From an uncultured Bacteroidales bacterium (GTDB lineage: Bacteria > Bacteroidota > Bacteroidia > Bacteroidales > Paludibacteraceae), in the NCBI GenBank assembly GCA_945828585.1, contig CALZRN010000002.1:1-49206 (forward strand): a stretch of DNA of 49,206 nt, given 5' to 3'. This document shows positions 19,576-29,434 of this stretch, one piece after another. Under the pieces are notes generated by a model. It was not told the origin of the DNA. It saw nothing but the letters and a program-made list of their open reading frames with translations, and ran no database searches. A program made the translations under genes and the position numbers. The first letter of the stretch is position 1. Each line of letters begins with the position of its first letter.

Positions 19576-22500
19576 ATGAATTTTATTGAGATTATTACAA
19601 AACTGTTCGGCAACAAGGCGCAGAAAGACTTGCGCGCCATCCAGCCGTACGTGGACAAAGTGAAGGCGGCGTATGAGAGCATCGACCAGCTCTCGCACGA
19701 TGAGTTGCGCGCTCGTTCGTTTGCGCTGATGGACCAACTGCAGGAAGCGGTAGCGGACAAGAAAGTCCGTATCGCAGAGTTGAAGGCATCCATCGAGGGT
19801 ACGCCGATTGACAAACGTGAGAAGATCTACAACGAGGTGGACAAACTCGAGAAAGAGATCAAGGACGTCTATGAAGAGAAGCTGACTCAGATGCTTCCGG
19901 AGGCTTTTGCGATCGTCAAATCGACGGCTCGCCGTTTCTCGGAGAACGAGCGTCTGGTGGTTACCGCAACGGAGTTAGACCGCAATCTGGCTGCTGACCC
20001 GCGGTTTGACTTCGTGGAGATAGAAGGCGACAAAGCGATCTATCATAACCACTGGATGGCCGGCGGCAACGAGATCACGTGGAACATGGTGCACTATGAC
20101 GTGCAGTTGTTCGGTGGCGTGGTGCTGCACGGCGCGGTGAAGAACGACAAAGAGCAACGCGGTTCGATTGCGGAGATGGCTACCGGTGAAGGTAAGACCC
20201 TTGTGGCAACGCTGCCTGTCTATCTGAACGCCTTGACGCATGAAGGTGTACACGTGGTAACGGTCAACGATTATCTGGCGAAACGTGATAGCGAATGGAA
20301 CGGACCGATTTATATGTTCCTCGGTCTGACGGTAGATTGTATCGACAAGCATCGCCCGAACTCTGACGAGCGTCGTAAGGCTTATGCCTGCGATATTACT
20401 TTCGGTACCAACAACGAGTTCGGTTTCGACTACCTGAGGGATAACATGGCGATCTCGCCGCTGGATCTCGTACAACGCGGACATAACTTCGCGATCGTCG
20501 ATGAGGTGGACTCCGTGTTGATCGACGACGCCCGTACGCCGCTTATCATCTCCGGTCCGGTGCCGCGTGGCGAGGACCAGATGTTCGATGAATACAAAGA
20601 TCGCGTGGCGAGTCTTGTTCGCCAGCAGACGACGCTGACCACCAAACTTCTTGCAGAGGCGAAGGCGAAGATGGGTTCCGCGGACGAGAAAGAGAAAGAA
20701 GAAGGCGAGTTGGCACTCTTCCGTTCGTTCAAAGGTATGCCGAAGAGTAAGGCGTTGATCAAATATCTCTCGGAGCCGGGTGTCAAAGTTAGGCTGCAGA
20801 AGACCGAAGAGTTCTACCTACAGGAGAACGAGAAGAACATGCATATCGCTACCGACGAGCTCTATTTCGTCATCGACGAGAAGAACAAATCCATCGAGTT
20901 GACGGACAAAGGTATTGATGCTCTGACCGGCACGACCGACGACCCGAACTTCTTCGTCCTGCCGGATGTGGGAAGCGAGATGGCGGAGCTGGAAGGCGAC
21001 AGCTCTATCGCTCCCGAGGAGAAACAGCAGAAGAAAGACGACATTCTCACGAACTATAGTATCAAGTCCGAGCGCGTACACACGGTACACCAGCTGCTGA
21101 AGGCGTACACCCTCTTCGAGAAAGACGTCGATTACATCATCGACGGCGGCGAAGTGAAGATTGTCGATGAGCAGACCGGCCGTGTGATGGAAGGTCGTCG
21201 TTGGAGCGACGGTCTGCACCAGGCGGTCGAGGCGAAGGAGAACGTGAAGGTGGAGGGTGCGACCCAGACCTTTGCGACCATCACCTTGCAGAACTACTTC
21301 CGTATGTACCACAAACTCTCGGGTATGACCGGTACGGCAGAGACCGAGGCAGGGGAGTTCTGGAACATCTACAAGCTGGACGTGGTAGTCATCCCGACCA
21401 ACAAACCCATCGCCCGCAACGATATGAACGACCGTATCTACCGCACCAAACGCGAGAAATACAACGCCGTCATCGATGAGATCGTAGCGATGGTAGAGCA
21501 GGGCAGACCGGTTCTCGTGGGTACGACTTCCGTCGAGATCTCCGAGCTTCTCAGCCGCATGTTGACGCTGCGTAAGATCAAGCATAACGTCCTCAACGCG
21601 AAGCTGCACCAACAGGAGGCGCAGATAGTGGCTGAGGCCGGTCGTTCGGGCGTTGTGACCATCGCAACGAACATGGCCGGTCGTGGTACGGATATCAAGC
21701 TCACGGACGAAGTGAAAGCAGCCGGCGGTCTGGCGATCATCGGAACCGAGCGGCACGAGTCTCGCCGCGTCGATAGACAGCTTCGCGGACGTGCAGGACG
21801 TCAGGGGGATCCGGGTAGTTCGGTATTCTACGTGTCGCTCGAGGACGACCTGATGCGTATGTTCGGCTCTGAGCGAATCGCCGGAGTGATGGATAGAATG
21901 GGCTTCCAGGAAGGTGAGATGATCGAACACTCGATGATCTCCAGCTCCATCGAGCGTGCGCAGAAGAAAGTGGAGGAGAATAACTTCGGTATCCGTAAGC
22001 GCCTCATCGAGTACGACGATGTGATGAACCAGCAGCGTAACCTCATCTACGCCAAACGTCGTCACGCCCTCATGGGTGAGCGTATCGGCGTGGATATCAC
22101 GAATATGATTTACGAGTTGGCGGAGAACAGTGTGGAGGACGCGAAGGCGGCAAACGACTACGAGGGTCTCAAATACGAGGCGATGCAGACTTTCGCTATC
22201 GAACTGCCGTTCGACGAGGAGGCTTTCCATCGCACGAAACGCTATGAGCTCTCTGACCAGCTGGCAGAGGCGGCGCTCGACAGCTTCAAGAGACGTATGG
22301 ACAAACTGACGCAGATTGCCGATCCGCAGATCCAGTACGTGTATGAGACCAAGGGACAGATGTACGAGAATATCCTTGTGCCCATCACCGATGGCAAGAA
22401 GGTGTATAACATCGCTGTGAACCTCAAAGCTGCGGCGGAGAGTCATTGCAAAGAGGTGGTGAAGGAATTTGAGAAACGCATGTTGCTCTTCGTCATCGAC

Positions 22501-22941
22501 GATGAGTGGAAAGAGCACCTGCGTCAGTTGGACGACCTCAAGCAAAGCGTCCAGAACGCGTCCTACGAGCAGAAGGATCCGCTGTTGATCTACAAACTCG
22601 AGTCGTTTAATATCTTCAAAGCGATGCTCGACACGCTCAACCGCCGTGCGATAGCTATCCTGCTCCGTGGTCAGATTCACGTGACGGAGCCGGATAAAGT
22701 ACAACAGGCACAGCAACAACGCCGCATGGATTATAGCCGTTACCGCACTCAGAAAGATGCGGTAGCACAGGCTGCACAGGCTTCCGGAGCGGCTGCGGCT
22801 GCCGGTCGAGACACCCGTGAGAACGCGCGTCCAGAGCCGATTCATGTGGATAAGAAACCCCGGCCGAACGATCCGTGTCCTTGCGGTTCCGGCAAGAAGT
22901 ACAAGCAGTGCCACGGGAAAATGAATGCTGCGGGGATTTAA
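19576..22941 (+). CDS. secA: Preprotein translocase subunit SecA
   Basis: [37 protein letters not shown]-terminal [14 protein letters not shown]; start [14 protein letters not shown] at 19576. Confidence 0.98.
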   Translation: MNFIEIITKLFGNKAQKDLRAIQPYVDKVKAAYESIDQLSHDELRARSFALMDQLQEAVADKKVRIAELKASIEGTPIDKREKIYNEVDKLEKEIKDVYEEKLTQMLPEAFAIVKSTARRFSENERLVVTATELDRNLAADPRFDFVEIEGDKAIYHNHWMAGGNEITWNMVHYDVQLFGGVVLHGAVKNDKEQRGSIAEMATGEGKTLVATLPVYLNALTHEGVHVVTVNDYLAKRDSEWNGPIYMFLGLTVDCIDKHRPNSDERRKAYACDITFGTNNEFGFDYLRDNMAISPLDLVQRGHNFAIVDEVDSVLIDDARTPLIISGPVPRGEDQMFDEYKDRVASLVRQQTTLTTKLLAEAKAKMGSADEKEKEEGELALFRSFKGMPKSKALIKYLSEPGVKVRLQKTEEFYLQENEKNMHIATDELYFVIDEKNKSIELTDKGIDALTGTTDDPNFFVLPDVGSEMAELEGDSSIAPEEKQQKKDDILTNYSIKSERVHTVHQLLKAYTLFEKDVDYIIDGGEVKIVDEQTGRVMEGRRWSDGLHQAVEAKENVKVEGATQTFATITLQNYFRMYHKLSGMTGTAETEAGEFWNIYKLDVVVIPTNKPIARNDMNDRIYRTKREKYNAVIDEIVAMVEQGRPVLVGTTSVEISELLSRMLTLRKIKHNVLNAKLHQQEAQIVAEAGRSGVVTIATNMAGRGTDIKLTDEVKAAGGLAIIGTERHESRRVDRQLRGRAGRQGDPGSSVFYVSLEDDLMRMFGSERIAGVMDRMGFQEGEMIEHSMISSSIERAQKKVEENNFGIRKRLIEYDDVMNQQRNLIYAKRRHALMGERIGVDITNMIYELAENSVEDAKAANDYEGLKYEAMQTFAIELPFDEEAFHRTKRYELSDQLAEAALDSFKRRMDKLTQIADPQIQYVYETKGQMYENILVPITDGKKVYNIAVNLKAAAESHCKEVVKEFEKRMLLFVIDDEWKEHLRQLDDLKQSVQNASYEQKDPLLIYKLESFNIFKAMLDTLNRRAIAILLRGQIHVTEPDKVQQAQQQRRMDYSRYRTQKDAVAQAAQASGAAAAAGRDTRENARPEPIHVDKKPRPNDPCPCGSGKKYKQCHGKMNAAGI

Positions 22942-22977
22942 ATTATCGTAATAACGTGATTACGTAATTACGTAATG
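22942..22977 (+). repeat. 8-bp tandem repeat (TAATTACG-type) containing the next start codon
   Basis: attatcg taataacg tgattacg taattacg taATGttg. Confidence 0.88.
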
Positions 22978-24144
22978 TTGAAAGACCGATTTGTCGTCAT
23001 ATTATTGTTTTGCTGCGCCGCCATCCCTTTGACGGCGCAACAATTATATACCGACACTTTCCGTCTCGATGAGCAGAAAGCGACGGTAGAGATGGACGCG
23101 CTCTTGTTGGATCTGGTGAACGAGCAGAGCGAAGCCCTGCACGCTGCCGATACCATCGACACCCTGACCCTCGCGGAGAGAATGCGGTTGGACTCCATCG
23201 AACGTGAGCTGAGAGAGATCGACTCGCTCAGAAACGCTAATGAAGGGCTGGTGATGCAGACCATCGCCCAAGTGCCGACCATCGAGGTGGAGAAGTCTTG
23301 GGTGAAGGATGAGGTGGAGGACCGTAATGACCTGCTGCAGGCGATTCGTGAGATGCGTTCGCCATGGAGGAGGGAAGCGACCATCATGGCGCAGATCACG
23401 CAGAACTACGTCACGGATAACTGGTATCAGGGCGGTTCGTCCTCTTTTGCGGGTCTCGGTATAGCCAAAGGGCAGGTGAGTTACATCCGCGAGCGGTTCA
23501 CCTGGGAGAACACAGGCGAATGGCGCATCGGCGGCTCGACCGTCTCGGCGGACAGTCTGCATAAAGTCAACACGACCGATGACCTCTTCCGTATATACTC
23601 CAAAGCGAACTTGCGTATCATATCGAAGCTCTTTACCTCCCTCTCTGCGGAGCTCGAGACACGGCTCTTGCCGACTTATAAATCCAACTCGATGGAACTC
23701 AAGTCTGCGCCGTTCTCGCCTTTCCGATTCAATGCCGCTTTCGGTATCGACTACAAGCCCGTGAAGGGACTGAGTATCTCCGTCTCGCCGGTGTCCTATA
23801 AGGTCATCCATATCATGGACACCGTGCGGGTCAATCCCACGGATTTCGGTCTGGACGAACACCAACGCACGCAGCATAATATCGGTTCGTCGATGCGTGT
23901 GGAATATGTATGGAAGCCCGTTCGAGAGGTGAATATCGAGTCGAAATTCTACCTCTACACCAACTATCAGAACGTTGAAGTGGATTTGGAGGTCAACTGT
24001 GATTTTATCATCAATCGCTTCCTTTCTGCGCGACTGATGCTTCATCCGAGGTATGACAGTACGGTTATCAAAGAGGGGGATACGAAAGCGAAGATGCAGT
24101 TCCGCGAGTTACTCTCCATCGGTTTTAGCCACCGGTTCAGGTAA
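22975..24144 (+). CDS. Secreted outer-membrane-type protein, DUF3078-like
   Basis: Signal peptide FVVILLFCCAAIPLTAQQ; WYQGGSSSFAGLGIAKGQVSYIRERFTWEN as in Bacteroidales DUF3078 proteins. Confidence 0.7.
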   Translation: MLKDRFVVILLFCCAAIPLTAQQLYTDTFRLDEQKATVEMDALLLDLVNEQSEALHAADTIDTLTLAERMRLDSIERELREIDSLRNANEGLVMQTIAQVPTIEVEKSWVKDEVEDRNDLLQAIREMRSPWRREATIMAQITQNYVTDNWYQGGSSSFAGLGIAKGQVSYIRERFTWENTGEWRIGGSTVSADSLHKVNTTDDLFRIYSKANLRIISKLFTSLSAELETRLLPTYKSNSMELKSAPFSPFRFNAAFGIDYKPVKGLSISVSPVSYKVIHIMDTVRVNPTDFGLDEHQRTQHNIGSSMRVEYVWKPVREVNIESKFYLYTNYQNVEVDLEVNCDFIINRFLSARLMLHPRYDSTVIKEGDTKAKMQFRELLSIGFSHRFR

Positions 24145-24162
24145 TGATAGAGCCCTAGAGTT

Positions 24163-24714
24163 CTAGTTGCACAGTTTCTCCAACTCTTGCCATCTAATGA
24201 TGGCATCGTGGCCGTATTTCCAGATGTTGTATTTGATTTTCTCCAGAGCTACTTCTTCACCGAGGTGGCTCTTGCTGTAGAATTTATCGGCGTAGCAGAT
24301 GATTTTCTCTTCGAGGCTCTGCGGGCAATAATCGCGTTCGGGTATCGGCAGTTCTTCGCGCTCCACCTGCTCAATGGTGATACCGGTGCCCGTGTGCCGC
24401 TCGGCTACCAGCGCGTGTTTCGGCAGTCCCTCTGCGCGCAGCAACTCTGCGCCCAGATACCCGTGCTCGATATACTTGTGTGGTCCCGTGCAGAAGATTT
24501 TCGGCGCGTTGCAGTAGAGGATGCCTATGTCATGCAGCATCGCTGCTTCTTCGATGAAGGTCTTGTCCACCAGTCCATCTGTTACCCACTCCGGGTGCGC
24601 ATCGACAATCTGGAGCGCACGGTCTGCCACCTGGCGGCTGTGTGTCACCAGAATATGCCGTAACTCCGGCTTGTCACCGTAGTACTTATCTATGAGCGCG
24701 AGGTAATCGATCAT
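24163..24714 (-). CDS. HD domain-containing phosphohydrolase
   Basis: MIDYLALIDKYYGDKPELRHILVTHSRQVADRAL...EAAMLHDIGIL; ATGA start-stop overlap with fmt. Confidence 0.9.
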   Translation of the reverse strand: MIDYLALIDKYYGDKPELRHILVTHSRQVADRALQIVDAHPEWVTDGLVDKTFIEEAAMLHDIGILYCNAPKIFCTGPHKYIEHGYLGAELLRAEGLPKHALVAERHTGTGITIEQVEREELPIPERDYCPQSLEEKIICYADKFYSKSHLGEEVALEKIKYNIWKYGHDAIIRWQELEKLCN

Positions 24715-25640
24715 GCATGTATTCCGTTGAGGAAGGAGCGGGCGTCCATGCGCTTTTTGCCGGGTGCTTGTAACTCGAGGATGCGTACCGCGCCTTCGCG
24801 GCAAGGGATGATGATCTCCTTTGTACTTTGTACTTTGTCCCTTTGTACTTTCACCTGATAGATCTTGACGTTCTCGAAGGCCTGACCGTTGATAGTGAGA
24901 TTTGCCCATGCCGCAGGATAGGGGCTGAGTCCACGGACGAAGTTATGAATCTCTTCGGCGGTTTTCTCTGCGAATCGGATTTCGCAATCTTCTTTGAATA
25001 TCTTCGGCGCAGGACGAAGCTCCGCTAACTCCGGTTGCGGGGTGGTCGGCAGCGCGATGCCTTGGTTCTCGCAATCAATGATGCGATCGACGGTTTGGAG
25101 CACTACAGAGGTGCCGAGTGCCATCAGCCGGTCGTGTACCGAACCGACATTCTCGTCCTCGCCGATATCGATGCGTTCCTGCATGATCAGGTTGCCGGTG
25201 TCGATCTCATGCTTGAGCAGGAACGTCGTCACGCCGGTCTCTTTGTCGCCGTTCATGACCGCCCAGTTGATCGGTGCCGCACCGCGGTACTGCGGAAGTA
25301 GCGAGGCGTGCAGGTTAAAGGTGCCGAGTCGGGGCATCGCCCAAACTACCTCCGGCAACATACGAAAGGCCACGACGATCTGCAGGTCTGCCTGGTACGA
25401 ACGCAGTTCTTCGAGAAAGGCTTCGTCTTTGAGTTTCTCGGGTTGCAAAATCGGCAGACCGACCTCCAACGCGTATTTCTTTACATCAGAATACTGCACT
25501 TGGTGGCCTCTTCCGGCAGGTTTGTCCGGCATGGTGACGACCGCCACGACGTTATAACCGCCTTCTACCAGCGCCTTGAGACTTGCTGTAGCAAACTCCG
25601 GCGTGCCTAAATAGATGATTCTCAGATCTTTCTTGGTCAT
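24711..25640 (-). CDS. fmt: Methionyl-tRNA formyltransferase
   Basis: LRIIYLGTPEFATASLKAL, LPQYRGAAPINWAVMNGDKETGVTTF, FVRGLSPYPAAW. Confidence 0.97.
   Translation of the reverse strand: MTKKDLRIIYLGTPEFATASLKALVEGGYNVVAVVTMPDKPAGRGHQVQYSDVKKYALEVGLPILQPEKLKDEAFLEELRSYQADLQIVVAFRMLPEVVWAMPRLGTFNLHASLLPQYRGAAPINWAVMNGDKETGVTTFLLKHEIDTGNLIMQERIDIGEDENVGSVHDRLMALGTSVVLQTVDRIIDCENQGIALPTTPQPELAELRPAPKIFKEDCEIRFAEKTAEEIHNFVRGLSPYPAAWANLTINGQAFENVKIYQVKVQRDKVQSTKEIIIPCREGAVRILELQAPGKKRMDARSFLNGIHA
24819..24852 (-). repeat. GTACAAA micro-repeat in-frame in fmt
   Basis: tttgtactttgtactttgtccctttgtactttc encodes KVQRDKVQSTK. Confidence 0.85.
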
Positions 25641-26551
25641 TTGTCTTGGTATTTTGGGTCCAGACTTTTCGGGCGTTTATCAACAACCGGACTCAGCGGT
25701 CGCCTGTACGCGCGTATAATAAGGTAGATACCGAGCACGATAAACGGCAGACTCAGGAGTTGTCCCATGTTGAGCAGGTGTCCGGCTTCGAAGGCCTCCT
25801 GGTCGTTCTTGATGAACTCCAAGAGGAAGCGTGTGACGAACACGATCTCAAGGAACACGCCGAGCAGCAGACCTTCTCTTCGCCGCGCGTCGGTGTACCA
25901 GTACATCGGCCAAGTGACGCAGAGCGCCACAAAGCAGTAGAGGATCTCGTATATCTGCGTCGGGTGACAAGGCACTGTCTGGCCGTCGCGCACGAAGATA
26001 AAGCCCCATGGCAGGTCGGTCGGACCGCCGTATATCTCACTGTTCATCAGGTTGCCGAGACGGATGAGCATGGCGGTGAAGCACACGCCTACGCAGAGCC
26101 GGTCGAGAATCCATATCCACGAGGTACCGAACTGCGGGTACTTGCTGAACTTATACTTATTGAGGAGCACCGCTGCGATGATGAGTCCTATCGCGCCTCC
26201 GTGGCTCGCCAGGCCGCCTTCCCATATCTTAAGCAGTCGCAAGGGGTTCTCGATGTACGGATTGCGATATGTGAATTCCCATGCCAGAAAATGCCACGGC
26301 TTGCCGTACTGGTGCCACTCATAGAACCAACAATGACCTAATCGCGCACCGATGATCACGCCGGCAGCCATCCAGAAGAACAGCAGATCTGCCCATTCCG
26401 CCGGACAGTTCTCGCGCTTGTACATCCGCTCATTGACCGCCCAACAAATATATAGACCGATGGCCCAGAGCAAGCCGTACCACCGTATTCCTCCGTCCCC
26501 GAAATGTATCAAGATCGGGTCCACATCCCATGTAATGTAATTTAAGATCAT
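25637..26551 (-). CDS. lgt: Prolipoprotein diacylglyceryl transferase
   Basis: GARLGHCWFYEWHQYGKPW, GGLASHGGAIG, RLGNLMNSEIYGGPT. Confidence 0.96.
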   Translation of the reverse strand: MILNYITWDVDPILIHFGDGGIRWYGLLWAIGLYICWAVNERMYKRENCPAEWADLLFFWMAAGVIIGARLGHCWFYEWHQYGKPWHFLAWEFTYRNPYIENPLRLLKIWEGGLASHGGAIGLIIAAVLLNKYKFSKYPQFGTSWIWILDRLCVGVCFTAMLIRLGNLMNSEIYGGPTDLPWGFIFVRDGQTVPCHPTQIYEILYCFVALCVTWPMYWYTDARRREGLLLGVFLEIVFVTRFLLEFIKNDQEAFEAGHLLNMGQLLSLPFIVLGIYLIIRAYRRPLSPVVDKRPKSLDPKYQDK

Positions 26552-26576
26552 GCTACGAATATCCGGCAGCGGTGTC

Positions 26577-27470
26577 TCACCGCCCCCAGTGGAGTTTTGT
26601 TTTTAGAGATTTTAAGAAGCTGTTATCGCCTATCTGTACGACCTTGACGGTGTACGGAGCGCGTTCGATATGCAGACTCAGATCGGTGCTCAGACTGATG
26701 CTTCGTCCATCTACAGAGACCATGTACGCGTCGTAACGGCTGCTCACGCGGAGATCTATCTTCCAGTCGTCCGGCATGATGATCGGTCGTACGGTCAAGC
26801 TGTGCGGTGCGATAGGCGTGAGGATCATTCCTCTGTTCTGCGGCACGACGAGCGGTCCGCCGATGGAGAGGTTATAGGCAGTACTGCCGGTCGGCGTGGC
26901 GATGATAAGACCGTCCGAGTGGTAGGTGTGCAGCAACTCGCCGTTCACCTTCGTCTCGATGCTCAGCATGTTCGTCAGACCTTGTTTGAGGATGGCTATC
27001 TCGTTCAGCGCGTTGGGTGCCATGATAAGGCCTTCGCGTCTGATGCCCTCTTTGTCGAGGATCGTCAGGTTCAGCAGAATACGGCGTTCGATGGTGTATT
27101 CGCCGGCGATGAGTTTCTGAAGAATGTCATCGACATCTTGGGTCTGCACCTCCGCCAGGAATCCCAGATGGCCGCAGTTGACGCCTACAATCGGGATGTT
27201 CTTGTCTCCGATAGCCGCTGCGGAGGTGAGGAACGTGCCGTCGCCGCCTACGGAAAGCGCAAAATCTATCGGCTCGCCATAGACGTTCTCAGGTTGTTGT
27301 TCTCCGTCCCAGTTCTCCGGAAAACTCGGGTACTCGCGCAGGTCTAACTCCTGGCGCAACTCTTGTGAGAGCAGGACGTTGATCTTCTGCTCTGTCATGA
27401 AAGTCAGGATGTGTTGCACCTCGCGCAGCGTATCTGACTTCATCGCGTTTCCAAAAATCGCTATAGTCAT
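26577..27470 (-). CDS. nadK: NAD kinase
   Basis: SVGGDGTFL, NCGHLGFLAE, DGLIIATPTGSTAYNLSIGGPLV. Confidence 0.97.
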   Translation of the reverse strand: MTIAIFGNAMKSDTLREVQHILTFMTEQKINVLLSQELRQELDLREYPSFPENWDGEQQPENVYGEPIDFALSVGGDGTFLTSAAAIGDKNIPIVGVNCGHLGFLAEVQTQDVDDILQKLIAGEYTIERRILLNLTILDKEGIRREGLIMAPNALNEIAILKQGLTNMLSIETKVNGELLHTYHSDGLIIATPTGSTAYNLSIGGPLVVPQNRGMILTPIAPHSLTVRPIIMPDDWKIDLRVSSRYDAYMVSVDGRSISLSTDLSLHIERAPYTVKVVQIGDNSFLKSLKTKLHWGR

Positions 27471-27500
27471 AATTCCTTAATCCCCTAATCCACTAATCCG
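27471..27500 (-). repeat. 8-bp tandem repeat spanning the apbE stop and nadK start region
   Basis: aattcctta atccccta atccacta atccg. Confidence 0.85.
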
Positions 27501-28535
27501 TTTCTCCCACATCGGCGAGCAGACGGTCACCAGGCTGTCGCCCTGTGCCACAATCAGCAGGCAAGCGGCATCGCCGGCGCGCTCGATCATCGCTAATGCA
27601 CCTTCTTCGCCTAACACCATACAGGCCGTTGCTAAGGCGTCCGACCGCATGCAGCTGCGGCTGACGACCGTCGCAGAGAGCACGGAGTGTTGTACCGGCA
27701 TGCCCGTGTGCGGGTCTATCGTGTGGCTCCGGCGCACGTCGCCATCGTAGTAGAAATTGCGGTAGTTGCCGGAGGTAGCCATGCTGATGTTTGTCACGGC
27801 GAGTATCTCCTGCAACTCCTCTTGTGCGCCTTCGTTGTTGATGTTGGGTTTCGTGATGCCGATGTGCCAAGGATCGCCTTTGGCGCTCTTGCCTTTCGCT
27901 ACCACCTCACCGCCTATATCCACGAGGTAGTTCTCACATCCGTTACGGTGCAGCAGCTCTGCAATGACGTCGCAGGCCTGACCTTTCGCTACCGCACCTC
28001 CGTCGATCTGCACCCGCGGGTCAGATTTATAGACATGGTGGTCAATCAGTTTCACTTTGTCGAAGCCCACAAACTGGCGGATGCTATCTATCTCTCGATG
28101 GATCGATTTTTCGGTATCCCTACATCTCGAGGTGTTCCCGAATCCCCAGTAGTTCACCAGCGGCGCGACGGTGATGTCGAACGCCCCTCCGGAGAGGGTA
28201 TAGACCTCCTCCGCCTCTGCCCACATCGCTTCGAAGAAAGCATTCGTCGTTGTGTCGCGATTAGCGTTGATAGCAGAGAGGATGGAGTGGGGGTTGAACA
28301 AACTCAGACTCGCGTCAAACGCCTCAAAGGCAGCATGAATGCTGTCTTTCAAATCCTCGGTAGCCTCGTAGCGGATGTTATAATACGTGCCGAAGACCTT
28401 ACCTTCGTTATGGTAATACGCTCGGCTCTCGGCGCTTGACTCTTGACTCTTGTCGTCCAAGCCCCAGATCAGCAGCGCTGCCAGTCCTACGCCTAACAAC
28501 GCGCCGATTGTATGTCTGTTATTCGCTTTTATCAT
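27477..28535 (-). CDS. apbE: FAD:protein FMN transferase
   Basis: DGGAVAKGQACDVIAELL, HTIDPHTGMPVQHSVLSATVVS. Confidence 0.95.
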   Translation of the reverse strand: MIKANNRHTIGALLGVGLAALLIWGLDDKSQESSAESRAYYHNEGKVFGTYYNIRYEATEDLKDSIHAAFEAFDASLSLFNPHSILSAINANRDTTTNAFFEAMWAEAEEVYTLSGGAFDITVAPLVNYWGFGNTSRCRDTEKSIHREIDSIRQFVGFDKVKLIDHHVYKSDPRVQIDGGAVAKGQACDVIAELLHRNGCENYLVDIGGEVVAKGKSAKGDPWHIGITKPNINNEGAQEELQEILAVTNISMATSGNYRNFYYDGDVRRSHTIDPHTGMPVQHSVLSATVVSRSCMRSDALATACMVLGEEGALAMIERAGDAACLLIVAQGDSLVTVCSPMWEKRISGLGD

Positions 28536-28538
28536 CTG

Positions 28539-29408
28539 TTAGAACCAGATTCCCAAACCGATTACGCCGTTGAGCTTCTGGTTATAGAGTTTATCGTCAC
28601 CCGAACCCTTGATGAAGACGTTCTCTTTGTTGATGCCGTCGGGGTTCAGTGTCGCCTGTGCGAAGAGGTCGAGGGTAACGTGATTCAGCTCCCACTCCTC
28701 GTTGATTTTCAGGCTGATGTTTGTTACGGCGAACTTCTCATTGCCGTAGATCGGGCTCTCCCATGGCGACATTCCTACTATTGCGCCTAAGGTCAGACCG
28801 ATACCCTCAAAGGTGTAGTCGTAACCTACCTCAAAATAACTACTCCAAGCGCGTTTGGGATCGCCGTTCTCGTCGTAGCGCAGGTCGCCTCCGGCTACTG
28901 TCGTGTACCAATTGAAGTATGCTCCTACTTTGGTCACGTCGCCGAAGTTATATCCAGCCCACACTTCTGTGGTAGATGTGTTGCCGTTAGCGTCCAGCTT
29001 GTCCGCGCTCTGCCAGGAGAAGAAGTTCGATCCGTCGCAGTAGTAATAGTGGTTCGCTCCGATGGTCAGACCATACGTGCTGAAAGACAGTACGACATCC
29101 AACTCCGGCATGAAACGCGTGTTCGGATTGATCTCGTTTCCATCTACATCCGTGTAGGTCGGCAGACCCTTGCGGAACCCCCAGTCCGACGCACCGATAT
29201 TCGCCCATACGCCTGCGCGGAAGGACGTGTGCTCACCGTCGTAACCGACCTCTAAATCCGGCTGAAAACTCAGACCGCCGTTGTACTGACCACGCCAGAT
29301 ATATGCGCTGACGATCTCAGCACCGGCGTCGTACGCGAACTCTACTTCAGCTTTTGCAGTCATTACTGCCGCTACCATCGCGGCGCACAAAAGTGTAAAT
29401 TTTTTCAT
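28539..29408 (-). CDS. Secreted beta-barrel-like protein (paralog 1)
   Basis: Signal peptide MKKFTLLCAAMVAAVMTAKAE; YIWRGQYNGGLSFQPDLEVGYDG. Confidence 0.75.
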   Translation of the reverse strand: MKKFTLLCAAMVAAVMTAKAEVEFAYDAGAEIVSAYIWRGQYNGGLSFQPDLEVGYDGEHTSFRAGVWANIGASDWGFRKGLPTYTDVDGNEINPNTRFMPELDVVLSFSTYGLTIGANHYYYCDGSNFFSWQSADKLDANGNTSTTEVWAGYNFGDVTKVGAYFNWYTTVAGGDLRYDENGDPKRAWSSYFEVGYDYTFEGIGLTLGAIVGMSPWESPIYGNEKFAVTNISLKINEEWELNHVTLDLFAQATLNPDGINKENVFIKGSGDDKLYNQKLNGVIGLGIWF

Positions 29409-29434
29409 TCTAATACCTATATTAAACATTTAAA

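Noticed and set aside
20818-22914. 698-aa antisense ORF opposite secA
   Set aside because: Mirror ORF of a strongly coding, GC-biased gene; no recognisable protein features and secA is unambiguous.
23044-24045. 333-aa minus-strand ORF opposite the DUF3078-like gene
   Set aside because: Antisense shadow; plus-strand ORF has a signal peptide and a plausible family.
24144-24170. Terminator or repeat between convergent genes (CTAGAGTTCTAG)
   Set aside because: Only a short palindrome without a T tract; too weak to call.
24715-24909. N-terminal extension of the HD-domain ORF
   Set aside because: Overlaps fmt; the ATG at 24714 in an ATGA overlap matches the HD protein start better.
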